A DNA stretch of 64,000 nucleotides. Source: Collinsella sp. AM34-10 (lineage in GTDB: Bacteria; Actinomycetota; Coriobacteriia; Coriobacteriales; Coriobacteriaceae). This document shows, in pieces, positions 11,620-20,181 of this stretch. Position 1 is the stretch's first letter. Every line of letters starts with the position of its first letter. Under the pieces are notes generated by a model. It searched no databases, was not told the origin of the DNA, and was given only the letters and a program-made list of their open reading frames with translations. Where the stretch lies: assembly GCF_003469185.1 (NCBI RefSeq), contig NZ_QSIL01000008.1:1-64000 (forward strand), in the 5' to 3' direction. Made by a program: the position numbers and the translations under genes.

Positions 11620-12095
11620 TAGGCTTCACCTCCGTACGAATTAGCAGAGTTTGCGAGGGTCTCCTGCGCGATGCGCAGCTGCGTCTTGACGGAAATGTCA
11701 CGACGCTCGCCGCGGGCCTCGAGCACCAGGCCGCCCACGATAGACGGGTCGACCTGCTCGATAAGGAATACCTTGCGGCCGAAGTCCTGCTCGCATTTCT
11801 TAGTGATGGTTTGACGCAGCTCGTCGTCGAGCGGGATCGCCGTGGTGACGGTCACGCCCACTACATCCTCGTCTTCCTCGGCAACATACTTAAAGGCAGC
11901 TGCCACCTTGGGAAGAAGGTCGAGCTGGTCGCGCTTGGACATGGTGTCGAGCACGGCGATGATCTCGGGGCTGGCGCTAGCCAGGCGCTCGATCATCTCG
12001 AGGTCCTCGAACACATGGTTCTCGGCCTTAGCGGCTTCCAGAAGGGAGCGCGCGTATGTCTCGAGCACCTTGTCCTGATAGCGGCTAGTCGGCAT
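11619..12095 (-). CDS. atpH: ATP synthase F1 delta subunit
   Basis: Delta links the F1 head to the peripheral stalk. The family is weakly conserved, but the 158-residue length, the N-terminal helical bundle ([17 protein letters not shown]), the C-terminal [18 protein letters not shown] and the position between atpF and atpA are diagnostic. The gene overlaps atpF by 11 bases. Confidence 0.9.
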   Translation of the reverse strand: MPTSRYQDKVLETYARSLLEAAKAENHVFEDLEMIERLASASPEIIAVLDTMSKRDQLDLLPKVAAAFKYVAEEDEDVVGVTVTTAIPLDDELRQTITKKCEQDFGRKVFLIEQVDPSIVGGLVLEARGERRDISVKTQLRIAQETLANSANSYGGEA

Positions 12096-12687
12096 TCAGG
12101 CTACCTGCTTCCTGGATGTAGCGCTCGATGAGCTTCTTCTGCCCGGCCTCGTCCTCGAGTGCCTCGCCCACGATCTTGGTGGCGACGGCAACGGACAGGT
12201 CGGCGATAGAGCTCGCGGCACCGGCGTAGATGGACTTGCGCTCGTCCTCGACGGTCGTGTGGGCCTTGGCGATAATCTCCTCGGCCTCCTTGTGCGCAGC
12301 CTCGATGATACGGGCGCGCTCGGACTCGGCGTCCTTACGGGCCTCGAGAACGATATCGGCAGCCTGACGACGGGCGTCGGTGACGATCGAATCGGACTCA
12401 GCGCGCTTGGCGATAGCCTCCTGCTTGGTCTTCTCGGCCTCGTCGAGGCTCTCCTCGATCTTCTTGCCGCGCTCCTCCATGGTTTTCATGATGCCCGGCA
12501 GGGCGACCTTGGCCAGCACGATCCAGATAATCAGGAAGGCGATAAGCGCCGGGATGAACTCCGCCATCTTAGGGATGAGGATGTCCGCACCGGCAGCGCC
12601 GTCCTCGGCGAACGCGGAAACCGGCATGAGCAGCGCGGCCGCGGACGCGGAGAGTGCGATCGCGCTCTTCTGGGATGAAAGATTCAT
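12085..12687 (-). CDS. atpF: ATP synthase Fo b subunit with a leader-like N-terminus
   Basis: Subunit b forms the peripheral stalk. One membrane helix (about residues 43-65, IPALIAFLIIWIVLAKVALP) is followed by a long charged coiled coil (KKIEESLDEAEKTKQEAIAK and onward). Before the helix there is an extra hydrophobic segment, about residues 8-27, ending VSAFAED, which resembles a cleavable signal peptide. Standard b subunits start just before the membrane helix, so this one is about 30 residues longer. Whether the segment is removed or forms a second helix is not known. Confidence 0.92.
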   Translation of the reverse strand: MNLSSQKSAIALSASAAALLMPVSAFAEDGAAGADILIPKMAEFIPALIAFLIIWIVLAKVALPGIMKTMEERGKKIEESLDEAEKTKQEAIAKRAESDSIVTDARRQAADIVLEARKDAESERARIIEAAHKEAEEIIAKAHTTVEDERKSIYAGAASSIADLSVAVATKIVGEALEDEAGQKKLIERYIQEAGSLNAD

Positions 12688-12702
12688 ACTTGACGCTCCG
12701 TG

Positions 12703-12897
12703 CTATTTAACGATCAGCGCGACAACGAAGCCGATCAGAGCCAGAGCCTCGCCGAAGGCGGAGCCCATGATGAAGACGGTGAACACGCGGCCCTGGACCT
12801 CAGGCTGACGGGCCATAGCACCCGTAGCACCCAGAGCAGACAGGCCGATAGCAAGACCAGCGCCGATAACACCGAGACCGTAACCGATAACTCCCAC
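12703..12897 (-). CDS. atpE: ATP synthase Fo c subunit (short form)
   Basis: This is the proteolipid of the membrane rotor ring, made of two helices joined by the polar loop ARQPE at residues 29-33. The ion-carrying carboxylate is Glu50 in SAFGEALAL, followed by Ala rather than the Ser/Thr seen in sodium-binding rings, which suggests proton coupling. It has 64 residues against 70-90 in most bacteria. From alignment to the E. coli protein from memory, the shortening lies at the N-terminus, while helix 2 has normal spacing. The start is GTG at 12897 with AAAGGAGG just upstream, and an in-frame TAA nine codons earlier rules out a longer protein. Confidence 0.93.
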   Translation of the reverse strand: MGVIGYGLGVIGAGLAIGLSALGATGAMARQPEVQGRVFTVFIMGSAFGEALALIGFVVALIVK

Positions 12898-13022
12898 GAT
12901 TCCTCCTTTGTCGTGCGTGTCTTATTTCACGCAGGATAACCTTATTTATAACTGCCGGGCTCCATGGGTACGGGCACCAGCGGTTTAACGAATTGCCTTA
13001 CCTTTAAGGCGCGAACGGAAGA

Positions 13023-13826
13023 CTACTCCTCCTCCGCGACCTCCTCCGCCTCGGAGACATACACGGCGGTAAGGACCGTGAAGACGTAAGCCTGGATGGC
13101 GCCGACCACAAGCTCAATCGTATAAATCAGGATGAGGATGGCGAGCCAGGCCAGCGAAGGCAGGGCGCCGATGGCGTGGGCCGCGGAAACCTGCTGAAGC
13201 AGCGGCTGCATGAACATGCTCGCCATGATGGCGAACGAGCCCATGACCACGTGTCCTGCGAACATGTTGCAGAACAGACGGACGGCGAGCGTGATGAGGC
13301 GCAGGAAGGTCGAGAAAAGCTCGACGACCCACACAAGCACGTTCATCGGGAAGCTCACGCCCTGCGGGGCGAGGCTCTTGATGTAGCCGATCACGCCGTG
13401 AGCCTTGCATCCGTAGTAGATGAAGTACACGAAGGCGAAGATGGCGAGCGCGGCGGTGGAGCCGATTGCGCCGGTGCCGGGCTTCATTCCCGGGATCAGG
13501 CCGATCATGTTATTGATCAGGATGAACAGGAAAAGCGAGCACAGGAACGGGAAGTGCTTCTTCCAGTTCTCACCCACGACGCCCTTGCCGATATCGTTCT
13601 CGACGTACTCGATGATGTACTCGAAACCGTTGACGAAGAAGCCCTTGGGAACCAGAGTCTGCTTCTTCTTGAACACGGCCAGGACGATCAGGAGCACGAT
13701 CGTGGAGACGATCAGCCAAAACGAGTACTGCGTGATGCCGCAGCTCAAATCGCCCACGACAGGGGTGGAGCTGAACTCGCTGACCAGATGATTAATCTCA
13801 TCAGGCAGCTTTTCAAAAATTTCCAC
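13023..13826 (-). CDS. atpB: ATP synthase Fo a subunit
   Basis: Subunit a holds the two half-channels for ions in the membrane stator. The essential arginine is in LAVRLFCNMFAGH near residue 185. The protein has several membrane helices and an acidic C-terminal tail (YVSEAEEVAEEE), and 267 residues is a normal length. The start is GTG at 13826, three bases after the atpI-like stop, with AAAGG upstream. Confidence 0.94.
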   Translation of the reverse strand: MEIFEKLPDEINHLVSEFSSTPVVGDLSCGITQYSFWLIVSTIVLLIVLAVFKKKQTLVPKGFFVNGFEYIIEYVENDIGKGVVGENWKKHFPFLCSLFLFILINNMIGLIPGMKPGTGAIGSTAALAIFAFVYFIYYGCKAHGVIGYIKSLAPQGVSFPMNVLVWVVELFSTFLRLITLAVRLFCNMFAGHVVMGSFAIMASMFMQPLLQQVSAAHAIGALPSLAWLAILILIYTIELVVGAIQAYVFTVLTAVYVSEAEEVAEEE

Positions 13827-13829
13827 GAC

Positions 13830-14153
13830 TTACCTTTCGACCTCATGAGGATCTCGCAGCGCCTTGGCGACGCGAGCCGTGCAGGCGGCCATAAAGGCCA
13901 CGAAGCCGATCGCCTCGCCCAGGAGGAACATGCGAAATGCCTCTCCGAACAACGCAAACACAACCAAGGTAAAGACGAGCAGGGCGATTGCCGAGACCGC
14001 CAGACTCACCATGCCCTTGAGCATGTCCGCATTCTGCTTATCGTCAAGAACCGGCTTGAGCGTAAAAACAAAGGGAAGAAAGGCGACCGCGCCCGCGATG
14101 GCGCCCGCAACGATAGCGAGCAGATCGGCTATCTGAAACACTGGCGTCCCCAC
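13830..14153 (-). CDS. Small membrane protein at the atpI position
   Basis: The first gene of the ATP synthase operon codes for a protein of about 107 residues with around three hydrophobic segments (LLAIVAGAIAGAVAFLPFVF, then two further helices) and a basic tail. Its position and size match AtpI, a helper in assembly of the c ring, but I see no diagnostic motif. The open frame continues up to a TTG at 14216. A strong promoter overlaps that upstream part, so I favour a GTG start at 14153 (AAGGAAA upstream) or at 14141. Confidence 0.65.
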   Translation of the reverse strand: MGTPVFQIADLLAIVAGAIAGAVAFLPFVFTLKPVLDDKQNADMLKGMVSLAVSAIALLVFTLVVFALFGEAFRMFLLGEAIGFVAFMAACTARVAKALRDPHEVER

Positions 14154-14202
14154 TTTCCTTTTTAACGCTTCCCAGAACAGTTCCCGCCAAACATTGGTGA
14201 CT

Positions 14203-14230
14203 ATTGTACGAGCCAATCGCTAAAGTACAA
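14203..14230 (-). promoter_or_regulatory. Candidate promoter of the ATP synthase operon
   Basis: On the minus strand TTGTAC (14230-14225) and TACAAT (14208-14203) are separated by 16 bases, a good sigma-70-type match. Transcription would begin near 14196, upstream of the chosen start of the first gene. Confidence 0.6.
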
Positions 14231-14423
14231 CCGAAAAAGCATCGGTTAATACGCACCTGTTCGTTTTCTTAAGACCTTCTTTATGCCGCAGGTACGGTAA
14301 TACGTTTTTTCGCGAACCCCTCTGGGCTAAACGTCCGTTAACAGGGGTGAGCGCGGTCGCCTTTTATTTGTCCGCGCGCACCGTTTCTTCGTATTTTCGA
14401 CGTTAGCCGGTTTGGCCCAGAGA

Positions 14424-15071
14424 CTACAGCGTGCCGTAGATGCGGTCGCCGGCATCGCCCAGGCCGGGGACGATGTAGGCGGCCTGGTTGAGGTGGTCGT
14501 CAATGGCGCAGGTATAGATATGCACGTCGGGGTCTTTCTCGGTCAGCGACTTGAGACCCTCGGGGGCCGCGACGATGCACAGCATGCGGATGTCCTTGAC
14601 ACCGCGCTCGCGCAGATAGCTGATAGCCATCTCGGCAGAACCGCCCGTGGCGAGCATGGGATCGACGACCAGGCAGATACGCTGGTCGATATCCTTGGGC
14701 ATCTTGCAGTAATACTCATGCGGCTCGTGGGTAACCTCGTCGCGCTCCATGCCAATGTGGCCCACGCGGGCAGAAGGCACCAGGTCGAGGATGCCGTCGA
14801 CCATGCCAAGGCCCGCGCGCAGAATGGGGACGATGGCGAGCTTCTTGCCGGCAAGCTGCTTGAACGTGGCGGTCGTGATGGGGGTTTCGACCTCGACGTC
14901 TTCCATAGGCAGGTCGCGCATGGCCTCGTAGCCGTCAAAAAGCGCGAGCTCGCGCACGAGCTGACGGAACTGGTTGGTGCCGGTCTCCTTGTCGCGCAGG
15001 ATCGACAGTTTGTGCTGGACGAGTGGGTGATCGACAAGGGTCACACGGGACGTATCGTAGGTGACGGTCAT
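14424..15071 (-). CDS. upp: Uracil phosphoribosyltransferase
   Basis: Upp makes UMP from uracil and PRPP for pyrimidine salvage. The PRPP loop is visible as [17 protein letters not shown] (about residues 128-144), and [17 protein letters not shown] and the C-terminal [16 protein letters not shown] are typical. The start at 15071 (AAAGGGG upstream) gives 215 residues, close to the usual 208-210. An earlier in-frame start would add a non-homologous leader. Location next to the atp operon is common in Gram-positive bacteria. Confidence 0.95.
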   Translation of the reverse strand: MTVTYDTSRVTLVDHPLVQHKLSILRDKETGTNQFRQLVRELALFDGYEAMRDLPMEDVEVETPITTATFKQLAGKKLAIVPILRAGLGMVDGILDLVPSARVGHIGMERDEVTHEPHEYYCKMPKDIDQRICLVVDPMLATGGSAEMAISYLRERGVKDIRMLCIVAAPEGLKSLTEKDPDVHIYTCAIDDHLNQAAYIVPGLGDAGDRIYGTL

Positions 15072-15193
15072 GGGTTGATGCCCCTTTCGTTGCGGCCGGA
15101 AGATGGCCTTGCTGACAAGGCGCATGGCGACGTTGTTGCCCCGCGCCGTGCATAAGTTTAACGGTTTGTTGTATCGAGCGCCCCGTCGCAGCC

Positions 15194-16735
15194 CTATTGA
15201 GCGGTGCTGAGCGAACGCCTGACCGCATCGTGCCAACCGTCCAGGTTGTGCTCGCGACGCTCAACGGACATATGGGGATGGAATGTCTTGACGATCTGGG
15301 TGTTTTGCTCCAGCTCCTCCAGATCCTCCCAATACCCAACCGCGAGGCCCGCCAGATACGCGGCACCGATCGCCGTGGTCTCCACCGTCTCGCACTGCAG
15401 CACGGGGATATCCAGCAGATCGGCCTGGAATTGCATGATGAACTCGTTGCGCGAGGCACCGCCGTCGACGGACAGGCGCTCAATCGAAAGTCCCACGTCC
15501 TGCTCCATGGCGCGCAGCACGTCATAACTCTGGTAGGCCATGGACTCGCAGGCCGCACGCACAATGGTCGCGCGACTCGAGGCGCCGGTCAGGCCGCACA
15601 CGATACCGCGAGCATGCGGGTCCCACCAGGGAGCGCCCAGGCCTGCGAAGGCGGGGACGAAGTAGCAGCCCTCGTTGTCGTTAATCGAAGTGGCGAGTTG
15701 CGCGGACTCACTCACGCTCGAGATGATGCCCATGTTGTTGCGCAGCCAGTTCATCGTTGAGCCGGCGGCAAAGATAGAACCTTCGAGCGCATAGCTGATT
15801 TTGCCGTCCGCGGCGATACCGATCGTGGAGACCAAACCGTTCTTGGATTCGACGATCTCGTCGCCGGTGTTCATGAGCATAAAGCAACCCGTGCCATAGG
15901 TGTTTTTGGTCTGGCCAGGATGGAAACAGCAGTGGCCGAACAGCGACGCCTGCTGGTCGCCCGCCACGCCCATGATGGGTGGCATGTTGGTCATGATGTC
16001 GCTCGCGACGCGGCCGTAGTCACCGGCGCTCCAACGGACCTCGGGCATCATGGCACGCGGGATGTCGAAGAGCGCCAGCAGGTCATCGTCCCAGTCCAGC
16101 GTATGAATATTGAAGAGCGCTGTGCGGCTGGCATTGGTGTAGTCGGTGGCAAAGGTTTGGCCGCCGGTGAGGTTGTAGATGAGCCAGGTATCGATGGTGC
16201 CAAACATGAGGTCGCCCGCCGCCGCGCTCTCGCGTGCGCCGTCAACGTTGTCGAGAATCCACTGCACCTTGGAGGCCGAGAAATACGGGTCGAGCGTAAG
16301 GCCGGTGCGGGAACGCACCAGCTCCTCGCAGCCCTGCTCGGCCAGTTTATCGATTGTCGAGGCGGTGCGACGGCATTGCCACACGATGGCGTTATAGATG
16401 GGTTGGCCGCTTATGCGGTCCCACACCACCGTGGTCTCGCGCTGGTTGGAGATACCGATGGCGGCGATGCGATCGGAATGGATGCCGCTCTTAAACTGGA
16501 CCTCCATCATCACGCCGATCTGGCTGGCAAGCACCTCCGTGGGATCCTGCTCCACCCAGCCGGGGCACGGGAAGCTGGTTTTGACGCTACGACGCGCCTG
16601 GGCGACGATGCAGCCGTACTCGTCGACGATGGTCGCGAGTACCGAGGTGGTGCCGCAGTCGAGCGCCATGATGTAGGAACCGCCAAAGCTAAACGAGGCG
16701 TCTTCCATACCCAGGCTACCTAGATTCAACGACAT
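15194..16735 (-). CDS. glpK: Glycerol kinase
   Basis: GlpK phosphorylates glycerol to glycerol 3-phosphate and belongs to the FGGY family. The phosphate-1 motif [19 protein letters not shown] is at about residue 21. [12 protein letters not shown], the [10 protein letters not shown] segment and the C-terminal [18 protein letters not shown] follow. The 513 residues include about 20 extra at the N-terminus compared with typical members. It starts 13 bp after the sua5-type gene, which suggests one transcript. No glycerol facilitator or glpD is nearby. Confidence 0.92.
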   Translation of the reverse strand: MSLNLGSLGMEDASFSFGGSYIMALDCGTTSVLATIVDEYGCIVAQARRSVKTSFPCPGWVEQDPTEVLASQIGVMMEVQFKSGIHSDRIAAIGISNQRETTVVWDRISGQPIYNAIVWQCRRTASTIDKLAEQGCEELVRSRTGLTLDPYFSASKVQWILDNVDGARESAAAGDLMFGTIDTWLIYNLTGGQTFATDYTNASRTALFNIHTLDWDDDLLALFDIPRAMMPEVRWSAGDYGRVASDIMTNMPPIMGVAGDQQASLFGHCCFHPGQTKNTYGTGCFMLMNTGDEIVESKNGLVSTIGIAADGKISYALEGSIFAAGSTMNWLRNNMGIISSVSESAQLATSINDNEGCYFVPAFAGLGAPWWDPHARGIVCGLTGASSRATIVRAACESMAYQSYDVLRAMEQDVGLSIERLSVDGGASRNEFIMQFQADLLDIPVLQCETVETTAIGAAYLAGLAVGYWEDLEELEQNTQIVKTFHPHMSVERREHNLDGWHDAVRRSLSTAQ

Positions 16736-16748
16736 CGCTTACACCTTT

Positions 16749-17492
16749 CTATTGCATCGGGTCGGACAGGACCCGCTCGATCTCTGATGTGGGAAGTGCG
16801 CCTTGGCGCAGGATCTGGAGCTCGCCATGCTTAAACGTCACGATGGTCGAAGCATCGCGGCACGGCGTCTCGCCCGCGTCGACGGCCACATCGACCCCCT
16901 CCAGAATACGGTCCTCAACGGCGGCAAAGCTTGCCGGCGCGGGCGCGCCGTGCGTGTTGGCGCTGGTGCAGGCAAGCGGACTGCCACAAGTACGGATGAG
17001 CGCCTGCACCACGGGCGAGGCCGACGCGCGAAGGGCCACCGTATCGTCGGCGGCGCGCATAAAGGTCGGCACGCAGGGCGCCGCCTTGACCACGATAGTC
17101 AGGGCGCCCGGCCAGCATCTTCGAGCAAGCGCGCGGGCCTCTTCCGGAATATCCACGCCGTAGCGGTCGAGGGCCTCGGCGTCATCGACCAGCCAGGCGA
17201 CCGTTTGGGTGAGTTCACGTTGCTTGAGGGTAAAGATGCGACGGTAGCCGGTACCGAGCGCAGGGACTGCGGCGCCGTTGACGGCAGCCTGCGGATCGCG
17301 CGGCCACGATGGGAATTCGCTTGTATCTTGGGACACGGCGTCCGAGAAGGCATTGACTGCCACGGCGACACCATAGACGGTCTCGGTCGGGATCAGGGCC
17401 AAGCCACCACAGCCGAGTACCTCGGCCGTACGCTCGACGGCGAGCCGATGCGGCTCACGCGCTCCCTCGAATACCCGATAGACCGTCTGCAT
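16749..17492 (-). CDS. tsaC: L-threonylcarbamoyladenylate synthase (Sua5/YrdC family)
   Basis: This enzyme makes threonylcarbamoyl-AMP from threonine, bicarbonate and ATP, the donor for the t6A modification of tRNAs. The YrdC fold is shown by IPTETVYGVAVAVN near residue 33, the KQR substrate motif, RCWPGALTIVVKAAP and LACTSANTHGAPAP. At 247 residues it has the YrdC domain with an insertion near residues 55-80 and lacks the C-terminal Sua5 domain. In many Gram-positive genomes it follows prfA and prmC, as it nearly does here. Confidence 0.9.
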   Translation of the reverse strand: MQTVYRVFEGAREPHRLAVERTAEVLGCGGLALIPTETVYGVAVAVNAFSDAVSQDTSEFPSWPRDPQAAVNGAAVPALGTGYRRIFTLKQRELTQTVAWLVDDAEALDRYGVDIPEEARALARRCWPGALTIVVKAAPCVPTFMRAADDTVALRASASPVVQALIRTCGSPLACTSANTHGAPAPASFAAVEDRILEGVDVAVDAGETPCRDASTIVTFKHGELQILRQGALPTSEIERVLSDPMQ

Positions 17493-17626
17493 GTGTATGC
17501 CAGCCCCTTACGCTCTGGTGAAAGTTTGTTTACTGAGGGGCATTCTCGCACGAAACGTTCAACCTATTTGCCCAGAGCGCATGTTGGTTTGGTGAGCGGC
17601 TCTAGTAGTCGGTGAAAGTGAGGGGG

Positions 17627-18073
17627 TTATTGGACTGCGACGAACTTCTTTGGCCTGCCGGCGTGGCGTTCTTGGGCGGCGTAGCGCTCGATGCTGTCTA
17701 TCGTTATCATCCGACGGCCGTCGACGAGTTCAACATCGAGCTTTCCTGCTTTGACCAGCGCGGTAATCCGCGAAGCGGAGACTTTGAGGTCTAGCGCTGC
17801 GTCTTTAAATGTTCGGCACGCCGCTTCCCGAGCGTCATCGTGGTCGATTTCGACTGAAAGGGCCACGACCTCGGCCGAGCGTTCGTACCCTGCCGGAGTC
17901 AAACCGTTGTTGAGGTCGTCGGCCAAAAACGCCATCAGTGCCTCGGTGGCATGGGCAATCGCTTCTTCGCGCGTGTCGCCATCGGCAAAGGCGCCAGGAA
18001 TCTGCGGGAAGCTAGCGCAGTAACCGTCGTCTTCTTTTATGAGAACGCAGTCATAGGTAAATCGCTGCCTCAT
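17627..18073 (-). CDS. hicB: HicB-family antitoxin with C-terminal DNA-binding domain
   Basis: The first 70 residues have the partly degraded RNase-H-like HicB fold (TYDCVLIKEDDGYCASFPQI, GDTREEAIAHATEAL) that neutralises HicA. The last 60 residues contain a helix-turn-helix-like segment (DLKVSASRITALVKAGKL) and a basic end, probably for autorepression. The start at 18073 has GGAGG seven bases upstream and gives 148 residues. It follows hicA by 11 bp, the standard toxin-first order. Confidence 0.85.
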   Translation of the reverse strand: MRQRFTYDCVLIKEDDGYCASFPQIPGAFADGDTREEAIAHATEALMAFLADDLNNGLTPAGYERSAEVVALSVEIDHDDAREAACRTFKDAALDLKVSASRITALVKAGKLDVELVDGRRMITIDSIERYAAQERHAGRPKKFVAVQ

Positions 18074-18084
18074 TTTGCCTCCAA

Positions 18085-18270
18085 CTACCATCCAGCTTGG
18101 CGACGAATACTTGCCCACGTGCCCTTCTTTGGTCGATCACCACCAGAGCCGTTCGCGGTGACAACACGGTCACCAGAAACATACTTAGCATGACTACCGA
18201 CTTGCGCGACCTTCACGAATCCATCGTGCTTGAGTAGGGCAATGATTTCCCGAAAGGTAGGAGGTTGCAT
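18085..18270 (-). CDS. hicA: HicA-family mRNA interferase toxin
   Basis: HicA is a small double-stranded-RNA-binding-fold ribonuclease that cleaves mRNA and arrests growth when unopposed. The 61-residue protein shows the family pattern: FREIIALLKHDGFVK, the catalytic histidine in GSHAKY (residue 27), and the basic end PKKGTWASIRRQAGW. It heads the two-gene operon behind an AT-rich promoter with an inverted repeat. No disabling change is visible. Confidence 0.86.
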   Translation of the reverse strand: MQPPTFREIIALLKHDGFVKVAQVGSHAKYVSGDRVVTANGSGGDRPKKGTWASIRRQAGW

Positions 18271-18294
18271 GGGCCGACCTCTTTCAGCCGTCCT

Positions 18295-18324
18295 AATTAT
18301 AAACTAATTTATAATTTTTGCTAA
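18295..18324 (-). promoter_or_regulatory. hicA-hicB promoter with overlapping operator
   Basis: On the minus strand TTAGCA (18324-18319) and a consensus TATAAT (18301-18296) are separated by 17 bases. The -10 region lies in a 9-bp inverted repeat (AATTATAAA and TTTATAATT, 18295-18316), well placed for autorepression by HicB. Confidence 0.7.
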
Positions 18325-18338
18325 CCAGTTAATAAATA

Positions 18339-19589
18339 TTACTGGCGCTGTTTGGGCTCGGTGACGATGGCTCGGACGATGCGGGGACGATCGGTGAGGT
18401 CGCGGACGATGCGCACGTCCGAGAGATCCGCCTGGCGACAGAGCTCGGCCGCGGCATCGAGGGCGCCCTCGTAGAGCTCGCAGGCAAACAGGCCGCCGGC
18501 GCGCAGCATATAGGGCGCCGCATTGAGCAGGCGGCGGAAGATATCGAGGCCGTCGGCGCCGCCCTCGAGCGCTAAATCGGGCTCGAAGTCCTTGACCTCG
18601 TGCGGCAGCGAGCGCATGACGTCAGTCGGAATGTAAGGCGGGTTGGAGACGAGCACGTCGAAGGTGCCCCATTCCTCGCGGGGGATAGAGCTCACCAGGT
18701 TTGTGAGGCTGAAGGCGACCTCATCGGACGTAAGCCCGAGCGCGTCGCGGTTTTTGTTGGCCAGGTCAATGGCACGCGGTTCGATATCGGTAGCGGTGCA
18801 GGTGACATGGCCGCGGCGCTCCCAGGCAAGGGAAAGCGAGATGCAGCCCGTGCCGCAGCCGACCTCGAGAACGCGGGCAGTGCGGGGCTCGACCGGAGCG
18901 GGCGCGGCGGCATCCTCCGTCAGAGACGCCTCGTGGTCGGCGCCTTCGATGGCGATGCCGTATTCGTCGAGCTCGGGCTCGGCGGCCTCCTCGGCCTCGG
19001 CATCTGCTGCCTGCGCGGCGGCTTCCTCGGCCTCGCGGTCGGCCAGTTCCTCGGCATAGGCACGGCTGCCCAGTACGTCGCTGCCTAGCGCCGCCTCATC
19101 GGCAGCTGTGAGGTTAGCGGCACGGCGCTCGGCCGTCGCTCGCTCGTCGGCCAATGCGGCTTCGACTTTGCGCGCTTGCTCGACCTCGTCGTTCCAGGGC
19201 AGCTCAACGCGCTGACGGGCGGCAGCCTCGGGGCTCAGCACCTCGGCATCCAGATAATTGAGGACTTCCTCGACGAGCATCTCGGTCTCGGGACGCGGAA
19301 TGAGTACGCCGGGGGCGCACGCGACGTCGATCATGCGGAACTGCGTGCTGCCGGTGATGTACTGCAGCGGCTCGCCCTTGGCGCGGCGGACGACCGCCGC
19401 GTGCATGGTCTCGAGCTGCGCCGCATCGAGCGTCTCGTCCATACGCATATATAAGTCGATGCGCGCCAGACCCGTGGCAGCGCAGAGCAGCCACTCGGCA
19501 GAAAGTCGGGGGTGTTCCTCGCCGCGCTCGGCCAGGTACTCCTTGGTCCACTCGAGACAACGCTTGATGGTCCAGATCTCGTTTGCCAT
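18339..19589 (-). CDS. prmC: Release-factor glutamine methyltransferase PrmC with a large acidic insertion
   Basis: PrmC methylates the glutamine of the GGQ motif in release factors, and its substrate RF1 is encoded just upstream. The N-terminal helical domain (residues 1-112), the SAM motif LEVGCGTGCI near 241, and the catalytic NPPY at 316-319 are intact. The protein has 416 residues against about 280 in E. coli. The excess is a block at about residues 115-236 rich in Glu and Ala, placed between the two domains. The start at 19589 follows GGGGAGG. It is more than 580 bp from prfA, with repeat A2 in between. Confidence 0.93.
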   Translation of the reverse strand: MANEIWTIKRCLEWTKEYLAERGEEHPRLSAEWLLCAATGLARIDLYMRMDETLDAAQLETMHAAVVRRAKGEPLQYITGSTQFRMIDVACAPGVLIPRPETEMLVEEVLNYLDAEVLSPEAAARQRVELPWNDEVEQARKVEAALADERATAERRAANLTAADEAALGSDVLGSRAYAEELADREAEEAAAQAADAEAEEAAEPELDEYGIAIEGADHEASLTEDAAAPAPVEPRTARVLEVGCGTGCISLSLAWERRGHVTCTATDIEPRAIDLANKNRDALGLTSDEVAFSLTNLVSSIPREEWGTFDVLVSNPPYIPTDVMRSLPHEVKDFEPDLALEGGADGLDIFRRLLNAAPYMLRAGGLFACELYEGALDAAAELCRQADLSDVRIVRDLTDRPRIVRAIVTEPKQRQ

Positions 19590-20013
19590 GGGGTCCTCCC
19601 CTCTTAAGCGCCAGGCGGCGCGCGAATGTCGGAGCAGATTGTACGCGAGGCCAGCGCTTGGCAAGGGACGATTGAAAGCGATTATCGATAATCAGCCCAG
19701 AATTTTGCTTGGAGCCTGCCTAGAGCGTTCATCCGTCGACGTCTAAATCTGCATCCGTCAAGCTTTTGGCAAGGTTGCCCCAAAACTGACCAATATCTAA
19801 CCAAGAACTTGTCACATCGCTTGACGCGCGACCCATCAAAAATCGCTCCGCGACTTCTCGGACGCTTTTTCGAGCAATATTTTCGATAGCGGATATATGC
19901 CGTCAATTGCCTTAAGCAGGTAAGCAGCTCAAATGCCATCACAGCCGACTGAATAAAATATCAAGGCAATGTCACCAATGACTCCCTACGGATCATTTGA
20001 CAACCAAGGAAAC
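19590..20013. other. 424-bp intergenic region without a recognisable gene
   Basis: This stretch between prmC and repeat A2 is less GC-rich than its neighbours. It contains an 86-codon minus-strand frame (19682-19942) with no family resemblance and a basic, irregular composition. I see no RNA gene, terminator or convincing promoter, although a prmC promoter must lie here if A2 stops prfA transcription. Confidence 0.4.
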
Positions 20014-20181
20014 GCCGATGTTTTGGCAATGTCAGCGAGCGCCGCCCAGGGCGAACAAGTTGGCATGAAAAAGGCAGGGCATAGACCTTCTGGTCATGCC
20101 TTGCCTTTTGAATGACAAATTGTCGCCCTGGGCGGCGCGCAGCGTCAACCGGTCCGCCGTTCGGTAGAACGGCGGAACTTA
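20014..20181 (-). repeat. Family A structured element, copy A2
   Basis: This is the most symmetric copy. On the minus strand it starts with the TAA stop of prfA, then GTTCCGCCGTTC pairs with GAACGGCGGAAC around a short loop. The long stem has an outer helix of about 16 perfect pairs (GCGCCGCCCAGGGCGA with its complement), the ATGaCAA/TTGgCAT helix, the AAGGCAAGGCAT inner helix and the apical GACC-AGAA-GGTC. The stem bases differ from A1 at several positions and stay paired. Confidence 0.87.

Noticed and set aside
19682..19942. An 86-codon minus-strand frame between prmC and repeat A2
   Set aside because: No good ribosome site, no family resemblance, and an irregular Arg/Lys/Cys composition. 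I describe the region as intergenic.
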